Below are positions 1 through 8,313 of a stretch of 64,000 nucleotides of DNA, one piece after another. The notes beneath the pieces are model-generated. The model saw nothing but the letters and a program-made list of their open reading frames with translations. It made no database searches and was not told the origin of the DNA. Both the position numbers and the translations under genes were made by a program. The stretch is from assembly GCA_001647635.1 (NCBI GenBank), contig CP014761.1:2356001-2420000 (forward strand). Direction: 5' to 3'. Position 1 is the first letter of the stretch. Each line of letters opens with the position of its first letter. Source of the DNA: Leifsonia xyli (lineage in GTDB: Bacteria > Actinomycetota > Actinomycetes > Actinomycetales > Microbacteriaceae).

Positions 1-1
1 G

Positions 2-469
2 CCCAACGGTGTCGAGCTGGCGACCATCCTTCAGCAGCGTGCTCCGCACGTCGCGGTGATGTTCCTGAGCAACCTGTCGCGGGACGCGGCTGCCGCCCAG
101 GCGCGGAGCACCGTCATGCACGCCTCCTTCGTCAACAAGGGGGCCGTGGAGTCGGTGGAGGAGCTCGTCGACGCCGCCGAGGCCGTGCTCGCCGACCGGC
201 CGGTCGCCCGCGAGCACGTGGGAACGGACGCGCGATCCCGCCTGCTGGCGCTGACCGCGGCGCAGCTCGAGACGACGCGGCTGCTCGCAGCGGGGCTGAC
301 CAACGCGGAGATCGCCCGGCGACGCAACGTGACCGTCCGCGCCGTGGAGAAGAGCGTCGAGCGCGTGTTCGCGGCGCTCGGGCTCGCGGGCGGCGAGCGG
401 ACGACGCCGCGGGTGGCCGCGGCGACCCTGTACGCGGCGACCTTCGGCGATCCGGCGACCGGGCTCTGA
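2..469 (+). CDS. Two-component response regulator, LuxR-type output domain (5' end outside window)
   Basis: The frame is open from the first bases, so the N-terminus lies upstream of the window. The visible start (PNGVELATILQQRAPHVAVM) looks like the later half of a receiver domain, and the SN before LSRDAAAAQ could be the conserved Ser/Thr switch region. After a linker, a helix-turn-helix of the LuxR/FixJ class is clear: LTAAQLETTRLLAAGLTNAEIA followed by the recognition helix around VRAVEKSVERVF. Family knowledge: phosphorylation of the receiver controls DNA binding. The histidine kinase gene starts 7 bases downstream, so the pair is a two-component operon. The target genes cannot be told from sequence. 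An internal ATG at 56 is not the true start, because the receiver fold continues upstream of it. Confidence 0.85.
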   Translation, partial: PNGVELATILQQRAPHVAVMFLSNLSRDAAAAQARSTVMHASFVNKGAVESVEELVDAAEAVLADRPVAREHVGTDARSRLLALTAAQLETTRLLAAGLTNAEIARRRNVTVRAVEKSVERVFAALGLAGGERTTPRVAAATLYAATFGDPATGL

Positions 470-476
470 CCGGCGG

Positions 477-2152
477 ATGACGACGTTCCGCCGCTCGGTC
501 GCACGTTCGTACGGCCCGTATGCGATCACCTGGTGGACGTGGCTGCTCACCCTGCCCTTCGCCCTGACGGTGATGTCCGGACTCCAGTACGTGACCGGCG
601 GACCGCTCGCGGTGCTCGCCGTCGCCGCCCTGCAGCACGCGATCCTCGGCGGAGTGCTCCTCCTCGGCGTGGTCGTGCTGCGCGAGGTCCGGGGACGCGG
701 GCGCCCGCTCGCCGTGTACGCGGTCTTCGCCGTGGTCGGCGCGGTGCGTCCGCTGTTGTTCCTCGAGGCCGGCGGTCTGCTCGGGATTCCGGTCGCCCCC
801 GGCGATCTGGCCGGCCGGATCGTCGTCAATCTGGTGGTCTGCGGCGTGGTCTTCGCGCTGATCGCCGTCGGGGTCGACGTGGTGCACGAGCATCGCGGGG
901 TGTTCCGCCGCCTCCGGGCGGCGCAGCGCGCCTCGGAACTCGATGTCGAATGCGCGGCGGAGAGGCTCCGCCGACTGCGGAGCACCGCGGTCGACGAGGT
1001 GCTGTCGGCGATGGAGGAGGCGGCCGCCGCCGTTTCCGTGGAGCGCCTGGAACCGCGCGAAGCGGCCCGCGTGCTACGCGAACTCGCCGAAGACGTCGTG
1101 CGACCGGCGAGTCATCGCGTCTACAGCGACGAGCTGGCCCAGGACATCCCCGACGCTGAGCCGCTCGGCCGCGGCGAGTGGTCCGGCTCGGTGATCGGCG
1201 GGATGCGCGCCGCGCCCCCGTCAACACCGCGCTGCTGTACAACGCGCTGGTCGTGCCGTTCGGGCTAACGCTGTTCGGGCCGTGGAGCCTCCTCCCGCTC
1301 GCGAGCGGTTTCGTGGTCCTCCTGGCGGCGGGTGCCGCCGCGACCGCGGTGCCGCTGCCCTCGCGGCCCTCGCTGCGACTCGGAACGCTCGTCCTGCTCT
1401 CCGCCTCGGTCGGCATCCTTCTGGCCGCGGCCAGTGCGCTGGGTCTGGCGCTGACCGGCCAGGACGAGGCGTCGGCCTGGTTCGAGGCGCTCACGTACCC
1501 GGTCATCGCGCTGGGCGTCGCCCTCGTGTCGTCGCTGTCGCAACGCGTCCGCAGCGACCAGGCCGAGCTGGAGCAGGCCCTGCAGGTCAACATCGGCGCC
1601 GCCGCGCGGATCCGCGCCGAATACGACCGCGAGCGCGCATCCCTCGCCCGGCTCCTGCACGCGGGCGTGCAGTCGGAGCTGATCGCCGGCGCGCTCGCCC
1701 TGACGGCCGGGGCCGCCGACGGCTCGCACACCGCCGCCCTGCGCATCGCCGAGGTCGTCGGCCGGGCACGGGATGCCCTTCGCGGCGGTCGCGAGGAACC
1801 ACATGCCGCCGACGAGGTCCGTGCCCTCGTGGAGAGCTGGTCGTCGGCGATCGAGCTCCGCGCTCGCTATGGGGACGACGTGTGGCGGCGCCTGGCCGAC
1901 CCGGCACGAGCCTCCGCCGTCGTCGACGCCGTCTCCGAAGGACTCGCCAACGCGGTCCGCCACGGGGACGGCTCCCTCGTCGAGGTCGAGCTGCGGGCGA
2001 GCGGACGAGACGGCGTGGAGGTCGTGATCGCCTCCGGCGGAAGCCTCGACACGCGCGGCCCGGGCATCGGTCTGCGACAACTCGCAGAGCGCGGGACCGT
2101 CGCACTCCGCGAGCTCGCCGGGCGTGTCGAGCTCACCGTCGCCATCCCCTGA
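477..2152 (+). pseudogene. Sensor histidine kinase, interrupted by a one-base frameshift
   Basis: The reading frame opened by ATG 477 runs through about four membrane segments and a coiled linker, then goes out of frame at a C-run at 1215-1219 (codons GCG CCC CCG TCA). The -1 frame continues at once with convincing protein: APVNTALLYNALVVPFG, further membrane helices, a dimerization helix with a candidate phosphoacceptor His (ARLLHAGVQSEL), and an ATPase domain with the N-box SEGLANAVRHGDG and G-box GPGIGLRQLAERG. One extra C in the run would restore a protein of about 558 residues, MRAAPPVNTALLY across the join. The gene is therefore either a recent pseudogene, a sequencing error, or less likely a frameshift-decoded protein. 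It partners the LuxR-type regulator just upstream. Confidence 0.8.
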
Positions 2153-2423
2153 CCGGCGGCTGGGAACGGCGTCGTACCAGCCGTACCGCGCGGTGCCCCA
2201 TCGCCTCGGCGCACCTAGATTCTCAAGGGACGGCGCCTTCCCGCCGCCATGGTTCCGGATGGGGGCCCCTGCGTGACCCGAACGCGCGGGATGAGCCCCC
2301 GGCCGGGATCTATTCGTCTGCATTGATGGAACATCCAGACGAAATCGGGTAGAAAAGAACGTACGCTTTCGCGCCGTCCCGGTGCGTCGACCCCGACCGA
2401 CCTCCCCAGGAAGACCCAGCAGC
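2153..2423 (+). promoter_or_regulatory. Leader/promoter region of the M15-like peptidase gene
   Basis: This is the longest gene-free stretch in the window. It contains an inverted repeat TTCGTCTG (2313-2320) / CAGACGAA (2336-2343) with a 15-base loop, then a candidate -10 box TACGCT at 2362-2367. A purine-rich AGGAAG at 2407-2412 precedes the TTG codon at 2424. I see no known riboswitch consensus. Confidence 0.4.
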
Positions 2424-3512
2424 TTGCCCCAGTCCACTCCTTCCGTGCGGCCTCGCCGCGCAGCAAAGGCACCCATCGTGGTGGATGTGGAACAGCAGAC
2501 GGAACTTTCGGCCGACCCGGTCAGCGCGTTCACCACACCCGAGCAGCTGAGCGCCGCGCAGCCCTTCACCAGCCGCCGTGCCGCCCTCGAGGCTGAGCGC
2601 AGCCGGCCGCGCAAGAAGGAGCGCGCCGTAACTGAGCGCGCCGTCCCGGAGCGTGCCGTCCGCGAGCGCATCGTCGTCAAGCCGAAGCGTGCCGAGCGCG
2701 CGCCGAAGGCCGCCCGCGTCACCCGCTCCGAGCGTCCGGCTCGCGCGCCGCGCGTCCGCACTCCGCATCCGGAGCGCCGCCGCTGGGGCGTGCACGCCGT
2801 CGTCATGGTGGCGCTCGCCGCGTTCTTCGGCACCGCCGCACTCCCCGCGTACGCCACGACGGGCGAGGGCTCGACCGTCGGCGCCGCGCGCACGGCTCTC
2901 GCGGTGCAGACGCTCACCGGAGGCGGCGTCACGCAGGTCGTCGCCCGCGACGGCCTCGCCATCCAGGAGAGCCCGCAGGCGCTCGACTCGACCATGAACA
3001 CCACGGTGTCTCCGACCGTGCAGGCGCTCGCCGTGCAGATCATGGGCGCCGTGGCGTCCGGCCGTCTGGTCGGCTCGACGCCCAACCACATCCCTGAGAT
3101 CGCCGACCTCGCCGAGGGCCACGCGGTGCCTGGCTGCGGCGTCGACTACCGCGTGCTGCAGGCCATCTCGGTCGCCCTCGACAACTTCAACCAGGTCGGC
3201 GTCAGCGACATCAACCGCCATTGCACGGGCCAGATCGAGGGCGCGGGCACCGACTCCGCCCACTACGCCGACGGCGGCGGCCACGCGGTCGACTTCTACC
3301 TGCTCAACGGCTCTCCGCTTACCGGTGGAGACGCCAAGTCGGTCGAGCTCATCAAGATCCTCGACCCGCTGGTCCCGAACGGCACCGGCCTCGGCCAGAT
3401 CGGCTGCCGCTCGTCGATGGACCTCTCGAACTTCAAGCCGTTCGACGACACCTGCAACCACCTGCACATCGACTTCCTCAAGTCGGACGGCGCCACCCTC
3501 CGCTACGGCTGA
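2424..3512 (+). CDS. Membrane-anchored or secreted M15-like (VanY/DacA-type) peptidase domain protein
   Basis: Length is about 362 residues from TTG 2424, chosen because AGGAAG lies 11 bases upstream; ATG 2382 has no such site. The first 120 residues are very basic and contain a short iterated motif (ERAVTERAVPERAVRER). One hydrophobic segment follows at about 121-141 ending ALPAYA, a plausible anchor or signal cleavage site. The extracellular domain carries an arrangement like M15 zinc peptidases: SAHY (His280), AVDFY (Asp290) and HLHIDF (His346/His348), with three or four Cys that could form disulfides. Family knowledge: M15 enzymes cleave D-Ala bonds in peptidoglycan. The metal-site assignment is by pattern only, so the enzymatic role is an inference. 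Confidence 0.6.
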   Translation: MPQSTPSVRPRRAAKAPIVVDVEQQTELSADPVSAFTTPEQLSAAQPFTSRRAALEAERSRPRKKERAVTERAVPERAVRERIVVKPKRAERAPKAARVTRSERPARAPRVRTPHPERRRWGVHAVVMVALAAFFGTAALPAYATTGEGSTVGAARTALAVQTLTGGGVTQVVARDGLAIQESPQALDSTMNTTVSPTVQALAVQIMGAVASGRLVGSTPNHIPEIADLAEGHAVPGCGVDYRVLQAISVALDNFNQVGVSDINRHCTGQIEGAGTDSAHYADGGGHAVDFYLLNGSPLTGGDAKSVELIKILDPLVPNGTGLGQIGCRSSMDLSNFKPFDDTCNHLHIDFLKSDGATLRYG

Positions 3513-3521
3513 TCCGGCCGC

Positions 3522-4178
3522 TCAGCCGAAGAGGTTGAGCGCCGCCCACTGCACGAGGATGACGGTCTTGCCGTCGGCGATACGGCCGTCGGCCACCCAG
3601 TCCAGCGCCTCGTCGTAGGGGACGACCACGGGCTCGATCTCCTCGCCCTCGTCGGCCACCCCGCCGCCGCCGTCGATGTCGGCCGGCACGTACGGCGCCG
3701 CGTAGAAGTGCACGCGCTCGGTCACCGAGCCCGGGCTCATGTACAGGTCGAACAGGTGGGTCAGCTCGCCGATCCGCACGCCGAGCTCCTCCGCGGCCTC
3801 CCGGCGGATCGCCTCCTCGGGGCTGTCGCCGTCGAGCAGCCCGGCCGCCGACTCCACCAGCATCCCGTCCGGGTGCCCGTTCACGTAGGCCGGGAAGCGG
3901 AACTGCCGGGTGAGCAGCAGGCTGCGGCCGTGGGGGTCGTACAGCAGCACGGTCGCGCCGTTGCCCCGGTCGTAGGTCTCGCGGGACTGCGTCGTCCAGC
4001 TGCCGTCGCGCCCCCGATAGTCGAAGGTGGTGCGGCGGAGGACGTGCCAGCCGTCGGAGGTGACCTCGACGTCGCGGATGCGCACATCCGGGTTGCCGTC
4101 GAGTTCACGGCCCGTGCTGTGCAGCCCGGTGCGTCCGCGGCTGTCGGGGTGGTCGTGGCCGGGTCGCGCGTCGCTCAT
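3522..4178 (-). CDS. nudK: NUDIX hydrolase, GDP-mannose pyrophosphatase (NudK) type
   Basis: A 218-residue protein with a NUDIX box around AGLLDGDSPEEAIRREAAEE followed by LG, giving the REAAEELG metal-binding core. The segment after the box, LFDLYMSPGSVTERVHFYAA, is the signature of the NudK/ADP-ribose pyrophosphatase branch (SPGxxTE loop). Family knowledge: NudK hydrolyses GDP-mannose and related nucleotide sugars to a nucleoside monophosphate and a sugar phosphate, in the cytoplasm with Mg2+. The N-terminal 45 residues are polar and not conserved, so the start could be internal. It converges on the M15-like gene with only about 10 bases between the stops. ADP-ribose as main substrate remains possible. 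Confidence 0.85.
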   Translation of the reverse strand: MSDARPGHDHPDSRGRTGLHSTGRELDGNPDVRIRDVEVTSDGWHVLRRTTFDYRGRDGSWTTQSRETYDRGNGATVLLYDPHGRSLLLTRQFRFPAYVNGHPDGMLVESAAGLLDGDSPEEAIRREAAEELGVRIGELTHLFDLYMSPGSVTERVHFYAAPYVPADIDGGGGVADEGEEIEPVVVPYDEALDWVADGRIADGKTVILVQWAALNLFG

Positions 4179-4197
4179 TCTTCGAGGCTAGCGGGCC

Positions 4198-5253
4198 TCA
4201 GTGCTTCACGCCGGTCCGGTACTTCCGTCGGAGATCGCGCGCTGCCAGGATGTCGCCGGCGTGCGCTTCGCGCGCCTTCAGCAGCGCCTTGTCCGATTTG
4301 AGGGGGAGCCGCAGCACATCGTCCGCTTCGATGCCCGCCACCAGCTCGCGTGCCCGTTCCACCTCGGAGTCGAGCTCGGCGCCGAAGAGGAGCGCGTTGT
4401 TGGCGATCCAGATCCACAGCAGGAACACGATGATCCCGGCGAGAGCGCCGTAGGTGCGGTCGTAGTTGCCGAAGTTGCCGACGTAGAAGGCGAACCCGGC
4501 CGACGCGATCCCGAGCACCACGATCGCCGCGATCGACCCGGGGGTCAGCCAGCGGATCCGCGGATGCTTGATGTTCGGCGTCGCCGCGTACAGCACCGCC
4601 ACCAGCAGGACGATCACGACGATCACGATCGGCCAGCGGATGATCGACCACGCGATCACGAAGGCGTCGCTCAGCCCGATCAGGCTTCCGAGGAACTGCG
4701 CCACCGGACCGGAGACCACCAGCAGCAGCGCCAGGAGCGACATGAGCACCAGCGCCAGCAAGGTCACACCGAGCTGCACCGGCCGCAGCGTGAAGAACGT
4801 CCGGCCTTCCTGCACGCCGTAGACGCGGTTGAGCGCGCGGCCGAAGGCGCCGACGTAGCCCGACGCCGACCAGACGGCGCCGACGATTCCGATGACGAGG
4901 GCCCAGCCTGTCGCGGGGGACGACGCGAGGCCCTGGATCGGTCCCTTCAGCACGTCGGCGATTCCCGGGGCCAGGTCGTCGATCATCCCGAACAGCGCAT
5001 CGATGCCCGCCTTGCTCTGCCCGACGATCCCCAGGAGGCTGACGAGTGCCAGCAGCGCGGGGAACAGCGACAGCACCGCGAAGTAGGTCAGCCCGGCGGC
5101 GAGGTCGGTGGCCTGATCTGTGGAGTAGCTGCGCATCGTCCGCTTGAGGATGAACCCCCACGGCAGGCGGTACCAGGGAAGGCTGTTACGGTCCTCGATC
5201 CGCCGCACCGCCTTGGCGCGGTCGCTGCCCACGCCTCCGCGGTCAGCCGGCAC
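4198..5253 (-). CDS. YihY/BrkB-family inner membrane protein
   Basis: A 351-residue integral membrane protein. The diagnostic start of the family is present at about residues 35-70 (RTMRSYSTDQATDLAAGLTYFAVLSLFPALLAL), then about six hydrophobic segments, and a polar tail of about 60 residues rich in Lys/Arg and Glu. The family was once called ribonuclease BN, an assignment since withdrawn; its real function is not settled (transport has been suggested). Its start overlaps the end of the upstream DUF3618 gene by 11 bases, so it is the third gene of a minus-strand unit holin-like, DUF3618, YihY. The stop is 20 bases from nudK's start, so nudK may be read from the same transcript. Confidence 0.9.
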   Translation of the reverse strand: MPADRGGVGSDRAKAVRRIEDRNSLPWYRLPWGFILKRTMRSYSTDQATDLAAGLTYFAVLSLFPALLALVSLLGIVGQSKAGIDALFGMIDDLAPGIADVLKGPIQGLASSPATGWALVIGIVGAVWSASGYVGAFGRALNRVYGVQEGRTFFTLRPVQLGVTLLALVLMSLLALLLVVSGPVAQFLGSLIGLSDAFVIAWSIIRWPIVIVVIVLLVAVLYAATPNIKHPRIRWLTPGSIAAIVVLGIASAGFAFYVGNFGNYDRTYGALAGIIVFLLWIWIANNALLFGAELDSEVERARELVAGIEADDVLRLPLKSDKALLKAREAHAGDILAARDLRRKYRTGVKH

Positions 5254-5521
5254 GCCCGCGCCTCCGCACGAGCAGCGTGGCGATCCCGGCCGCCGCGCCG
5301 GTCAGGATGAGGAAGAAGCCGGCGAAGAAGGCCGGATGAGAACGGATCTGCACCCGGATGTTGAAGGTCGCGAAGAGGTCGTCGAGCGTGCTCGCGAGCT
5401 CGTCGCGGGTGACCTCCAGGTCGAGCTTCAGCGTGTTGATGCCCGCGCCCTCCGGGACCGGCGGGCGTCCGGCCGGCCGCTGACCCTGGCGGCTGATCGA
5501 CGGTGTCGTCTCGTTGGTCAC
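5243..5521 (-). CDS. DUF3618-like small membrane protein (copy 1)
   Basis: A 92-residue protein from a GTG at 5521 whose GTGA overlaps the stop of the upstream holin-like gene, implying translational coupling. The middle reads LKLDLEVTRDELASTLDDLF, the amphipathic motif of DUF3618 (acidic, with R-x-x-L-x-x-T-[IL]), followed by a single membrane helix at about 66-85 and a basic tail RRRGRAG. The function is unknown; such proteins accompany holin-like DUF1469 proteins in many actinobacteria and probably form a membrane complex. A second copy of the gene pair is at 53308-53932. Confidence 0.75.
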   Translation of the reverse strand: MTNETTPSISRQGQRPAGRPPVPEGAGINTLKLDLEVTRDELASTLDDLFATFNIRVQIRSHPAFFAGFFLILTGAAAGIATLLVRRRGRAG

Positions 5522-5946
5522 GGCTGCTCCCCCTTCAGGGCCTTGGCGTCGGCGCTCAGCTCGCTGCCGAGGTCGTCGGGGACCGGGGGGACGCCCTTCT
5601 TGAGGCTGCGCATCCCGATCAGGCCGAGAACGACGGCGATGACGATCAGGATGACGCCCACGATGATCGCAGCCAGCCAGGCCGGGAGGATGAGAGCGAA
5701 GCCGAGCACGGCGGCCGTGATCAGCACGCCGAACGCGAAGAAGAGGAACAGCAGCGCGCCGACGAGCATCCCGGCGCCGATGCCCGCGGCCTTCGCCTTC
5801 GCCGCCATCTCGGCCTTGAAGAGGGCGAGCTCGGTCGAGATCAGCCGGCGCAGCTGGGCCACGAGGTCCTTGGTCAGCTCGGGGAGCGGACGAAGGCCCC
5901 GGGTGGTGCGGCGGCGCTCGCGCGGCAGCGGTGGCGTGTCGGCCAT
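5518..5946 (-). CDS. Holin-like superfamily (DUF1469/Phage_holin_3_6) membrane protein (copy 1)
   Basis: 142 residues. An amphipathic N-terminal helix (ELTKDLVAQLRRLISTELAL) is followed by FKAEMAAKAKAAGIG, two long hydrophobic hairpin segments (about 57-85 and 88-112) and a charged tail (SLKKGVPPVPDD). This layout matches DUF1469, a family named for weak similarity to phage holins but found in ordinary chromosomes. No phage genes surround it. It heads the minus-strand unit with the DUF3618 and YihY genes. The paralogue at 53308 shares the core (LFKAEL...EKAKYAGVGIGLLVGA; IG(M/I)RS(L/F)KK). Confidence 0.85.
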   Translation of the reverse strand: MADTPPLPRERRRTTRGLRPLPELTKDLVAQLRRLISTELALFKAEMAAKAKAAGIGAGMLVGALLFLFFAFGVLITAAVLGFALILPAWLAAIIVGVILIVIAVVLGLIGMRSLKKGVPPVPDDLGSELSADAKALKGEQP

Positions 5947-6034
5947 CGGGTCGGGCTCCTCTCAGACGCTGGTAGGCCGAACGTACCCCAGTGGCTCGCA
6001 CGAGTGAACCCGTGGGATGGTGCACACTAGGGGC

Positions 6035-6559
6035 ATGAACGGCAGCGAGCGGGCGGGACGCGGCGGCATCCTGGCGGCGGTGGTCCCCGGACAACCGGTC
6101 GCCGTCCTCGAGCAGGCGGCCCGCCTGGCCGATGATCTCGACCTCCCACTCGTGTGCGCGAACGTCGACCCCGACCGCTATGTGGTCTCGAGCTACGTCG
6201 ACGGCACGGTGGTCGCGCTGCCGTACGACCCGGACCTGCCCGAGACGGAGGAGAAGCGGTTCGACCCGGACCTCGAAGCGCGCATCCGGTCCGTGCTCGA
6301 CGGCCGCGGCATCCCGTATTCGCTGCAGCAGCTCGCGGGTGACCCGGCGTGGTCGCTGGCGCGCTTGGCCGACGACATCGACGCGCGCTACATCGTCGTC
6401 GGGACGCGCGAGGCAGGCCTGCGGGGGAGCGTTCGGGAGTTCTTCAACGGCTCGGTCGCGGTGCACCTGGCCCACCGGCAGCACCGTCCGGTCATCGTCG
6501 TCCCGCTCAACCCGCAGCCGGGAGCCCAGCGCTTCCCGTGGGAAGACACGCCGGTCTAG
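6035..6559 (+). CDS. Universal stress protein (UspA family)
   Basis: 174 residues from ATG 6035; a GTG-type start at 6017 is possible but lies within the promoter-like stretch (CACACT at about 6025-6030, six bases before the ATG, suggesting a leaderless message). The domain starts GILAAVVPGQPVAVLEQAARLADDL and ends with the nucleotide-loop region IVVGTREAGLRGSVREFFNG then SVAVHLAHRQHRPVIVVP, which resembles the ATP-binding G-x2-G...G-S motif of UspA proteins. Family knowledge: small cytoplasmic ATP-binding stress proteins. Its stop TAG overlaps the GTG of the first crcB by one base, so it is the first gene of a fluoride-channel operon. Confidence 0.85.
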   Translation: MNGSERAGRGGILAAVVPGQPVAVLEQAARLADDLDLPLVCANVDPDRYVVSSYVDGTVVALPYDPDLPETEEKRFDPDLEARIRSVLDGRGIPYSLQQLAGDPAWSLARLADDIDARYIVVGTREAGLRGSVREFFNGSVAVHLAHRQHRPVIVVPLNPQPGAQRFPWEDTPV

Positions 6560-7005
6560 TGCCGGCCGACCGCCCCCGGGCCCCGCTGCATCTGCGGCCG
6601 CGCTCCCTCCTGCTCGTCTTCGTCGGCGGCGCCGTCGGCACGGCGCTGCGCTACCTGCTGACCCTGTCCGTTCCTCCGGTGGACGGCGTCCCTCTCATCA
6701 CCCTGCTGATCAACATCACCGGCGCGTTCGTGCTCGGCTGGCTCCTGCAGACCCTCGCGCTGCGCGGGCCGGATGACGGCGCACGGCGCGACGTGCGCCT
6801 GTTCGCCGGGACGGGCATCCTCGGCGGGTACACGACGTACAGCTCCCTGGCGGTGGACACCGATGGGCTGATCGCCGCGCAGAGCGTCGGGCTCAGCATC
6901 CTGTACGCGGCGGCGACCATCCTCATGGGGGCGCTCGCGTCGATCGGCGGCATCGCGCTCGCGTCCGCCATCGCGCGGCGCCGGGCGGCGGGGGGACGAT
7001 CGTGA
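6559..7005 (+). CDS. crcB: Fluoride channel CrcB, first subunit
   Basis: 148 residues from GTG 6559, which shares a base with the stop of the stress-protein gene. It has four hydrophobic segments and the Fluc signatures: VGGAVGTALRYL near the N-terminus, LLINITGAFVLGWLLQ (Asn of the pore) and GILGGYTTYSSLAVDT (the Na+-site/Phe-box region, here with Tyr in place of Phe). Family knowledge: Fluc proteins form dual-topology dimers that export fluoride. Two adjacent genes are usual in actinobacteria and probably give a heterodimer. No fluoride riboswitch can be fitted upstream because the gene abuts its neighbour. Confidence 0.93.
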   Translation: MPADRPRAPLHLRPRSLLLVFVGGAVGTALRYLLTLSVPPVDGVPLITLLINITGAFVLGWLLQTLALRGPDDGARRDVRLFAGTGILGGYTTYSSLAVDTDGLIAAQSVGLSILYAAATILMGALASIGGIALASAIARRRAAGGRS

Positions 7006-7379
7006 CCGCGCTCCTGGTCATCGCGGTCGCCGCAGCGGGCGGGGTCGGCGCGGTCGCCCGGCTCGTGTTGGACGGACTGCTGCGGTCGTGGCTCCGCATC
7101 GGCTATCCGATCGGTACGACCGTCATCAACGTGACCGGTTCGTTCCTGCTCGGCCTGGTCACCGGACTCGCGCTCGTCCACGGCCTGCCACCGGAATGGC
7201 GCGCGGTGCTCGGCACCGGCTTCCTGGGCGGCTACACCACCTTCAGCACCGCGAGCTACGAGACCGTGCGGCTCGCGCAGCAGCGGCGCTACCGGGCAGC
7301 ACTCGTCAACGGCGTCGGGATGCTGGTTCTCGCGCTCGCCGCAGCCGGGCTCGGGCTGTGGCTGGGCCAGCTGGCCTGA
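7002..7379 (+). CDS. crcB: Fluoride channel CrcB, second subunit
   Basis: 125 residues; its GTG overlaps the stop of the first crcB in a GTGA. The protein shows GGVGAVARLVLDG, VINVTGSFLLGLVTG and GFLGGYTTFSTASYET, the full CrcB motif set including the Phe-box (TTFST) that the first subunit has altered. Four membrane helices are evident. The near head-to-tail pairing suggests that the two subunits assemble in opposite membrane orientations, as known for paired Fluc homologues. Confidence 0.93.
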   Translation: MTALLVIAVAAAGGVGAVARLVLDGLLRSWLRIGYPIGTTVINVTGSFLLGLVTGLALVHGLPPEWRAVLGTGFLGGYTTFSTASYETVRLAQQRRYRAALVNGVGMLVLALAAAGLGLWLGQLA

Positions 7380-7385
7380 CGCCCG

Positions 7386-7748
7386 TCAGTCCTGGTCGGG
7401 CTCCTGCTCCATCCACCACTCGGTGAACTCCTCGGCCCGCCCGTCCTCGGCGAGGCGGATGATCCACAGGTTGCTGTAGATCGGACCGTCGCGGTAGTCG
7501 GTGACGCCCTCGACGAAGTACACCGGACCGTCCCGGCCCAGCAGCCGCCACTCGAAGGTCGCGGCTCCTGGGTCGTCCTGGGCGTCGAGCCAGCCCTCGA
7601 CGATCTCCTCGTAGCCGTCCCACGGTTCGGCGAACGGCTCGGTGCGGTAGCTCGCATCCTCGGTGAACAGTGCCCGGATGTCGTCGGGGTCGTTGCTCTC
7701 CCACGCGCGTCGGTACAGGTCGATCCAGCTGGTGATCGCGTCCGCCAT
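7386..7748 (-). CDS. SnoaL/NTF2-like fold small protein
   Basis: 120 residues. MADAITSWIDLYRRAWESNDPDDIRALFTEDASYRTEP is the classic opening of the SnoaL-like NTF2 fold, and the later strands (YFVEGVTDY, NLWIIRLAEDGRAEEFTEWW) fit the rest of the cone. It contains no obvious catalytic triad. Members act as small cyclases, isomerases or binding proteins, but the substrate cannot be read from sequence. It stands alone on the minus strand, convergent with crcB (6 bases between stops) and divergent from the membrane protein at 7795. Confidence 0.75.
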   Translation of the reverse strand: MADAITSWIDLYRRAWESNDPDDIRALFTEDASYRTEPFAEPWDGYEEIVEGWLDAQDDPGAATFEWRLLGRDGPVYFVEGVTDYRDGPIYSNLWIIRLAEDGRAEEFTEWWMEQEPDQD

Positions 7749-7781
7749 GCCCCCGTTATACGCCCTGGTGCGGGGCACCGC

Positions 7782-7787
7782 TACGCT
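7782..7787 (+). promoter_or_regulatory. -10 element TACGCT, leaderless promoter
   Basis: TACGCT ends 7 bases before ATG 7795, the spacing expected when transcription starts at the start codon. It fixes the start of the membrane-protein gene and leaves no room for a ribosome binding site. Confidence 0.5.
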
Positions 7788-7794
7788 GGGCCGC

Positions 7795-8298
7795 ATGCGG
7801 GAGCCGTTCGACGCGTGGTCCGAGTTCAACGTCGCCGTCGCGGGTGCGGGCGCGGCGCTGGGCGGTCTCCTGATCGTCGCGCTGTCGGTGAACATCCGCA
7901 CGATCGCCCAGTCGCGTGGCCTCGCCGCTCGCGCCGGAGCGTCCATCGCCTCCCTCATCCTCGGCGTCGCACTCTGCTGCCTGGCCCTCATCCCGGGTCA
8001 GGAGCCGCTCGGCTACGGCATCCAAGTGCTGGTCGGAACCGTGCTGTGCGGTTTCGTGGTCGTGCGTTCGGCTCTCGCGGTGCGGCGGGATGCGGTGCAG
8101 ACGGGCTTCGGCCGGTACACCGTCGAGCGTGTGGCGCTCTTCGCGGCGCCGCCCGTGCTCTACGCGGTCGGCGGACTGCTCCTGGTCGGGCTGCATCCCG
8201 CGCAGGTCGGGCTCGTCGTGGTGGCGGTCGGGACCATCCTCGCCATCGTCACGACCGTGCTGTTCTCGTGGGTGGCGCTGGTGGAGGTGCTGCGCTGA
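7795..8298 (+). CDS. Small integral membrane protein, function unknown
   Basis: 167 residues with five hydrophobic segments (about 13-33, 47-66, 74-93, 110-130 and 137-160). The start at ATG 7795 is supported by a leaderless -10 box. The N-terminal EFNVAVAGAGAALGGLLIVALSVNI resembles uncharacterized membrane proteins common in actinobacteria and proteobacteria. There are no catalytic motifs. It is convergent with the marR gene (15 bases between ends). Confidence 0.7.
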   Translation: MREPFDAWSEFNVAVAGAGAALGGLLIVALSVNIRTIAQSRGLAARAGASIASLILGVALCCLALIPGQEPLGYGIQVLVGTVLCGFVVVRSALAVRRDAVQTGFGRYTVERVALFAAPPVLYAVGGLLLVGLHPAQVGLVVVAVGTILAIVTTVLFSWVALVEVLR

Positions 8299-8313
8299 CG
8301 CGTCGGGCCGGCC

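Noticed and set aside
1205..1225. Programmed -1 frameshift in the sensor kinase
   Set aside because: The C-run is slippery, but no downstream pseudoknot was found and the family does not use frameshifting; mutation or sequence error is simpler.
2153..2423. c-di-AMP (ydaO) riboswitch, often before cell-wall hydrolase genes in actinobacteria
   Set aside because: I could not align the conserved core by eye. An Infernal search would settle it.
5518..5946. Prophage holin
   Set aside because: DUF1469-type proteins are chromosomal in actinobacteria; no endolysin or phage gene is near this or the second copy.
6520..6600. Fluoride riboswitch before crcB
   Set aside because: crcB starts at the last base of the preceding gene's stop, leaving no room; no consensus seen.
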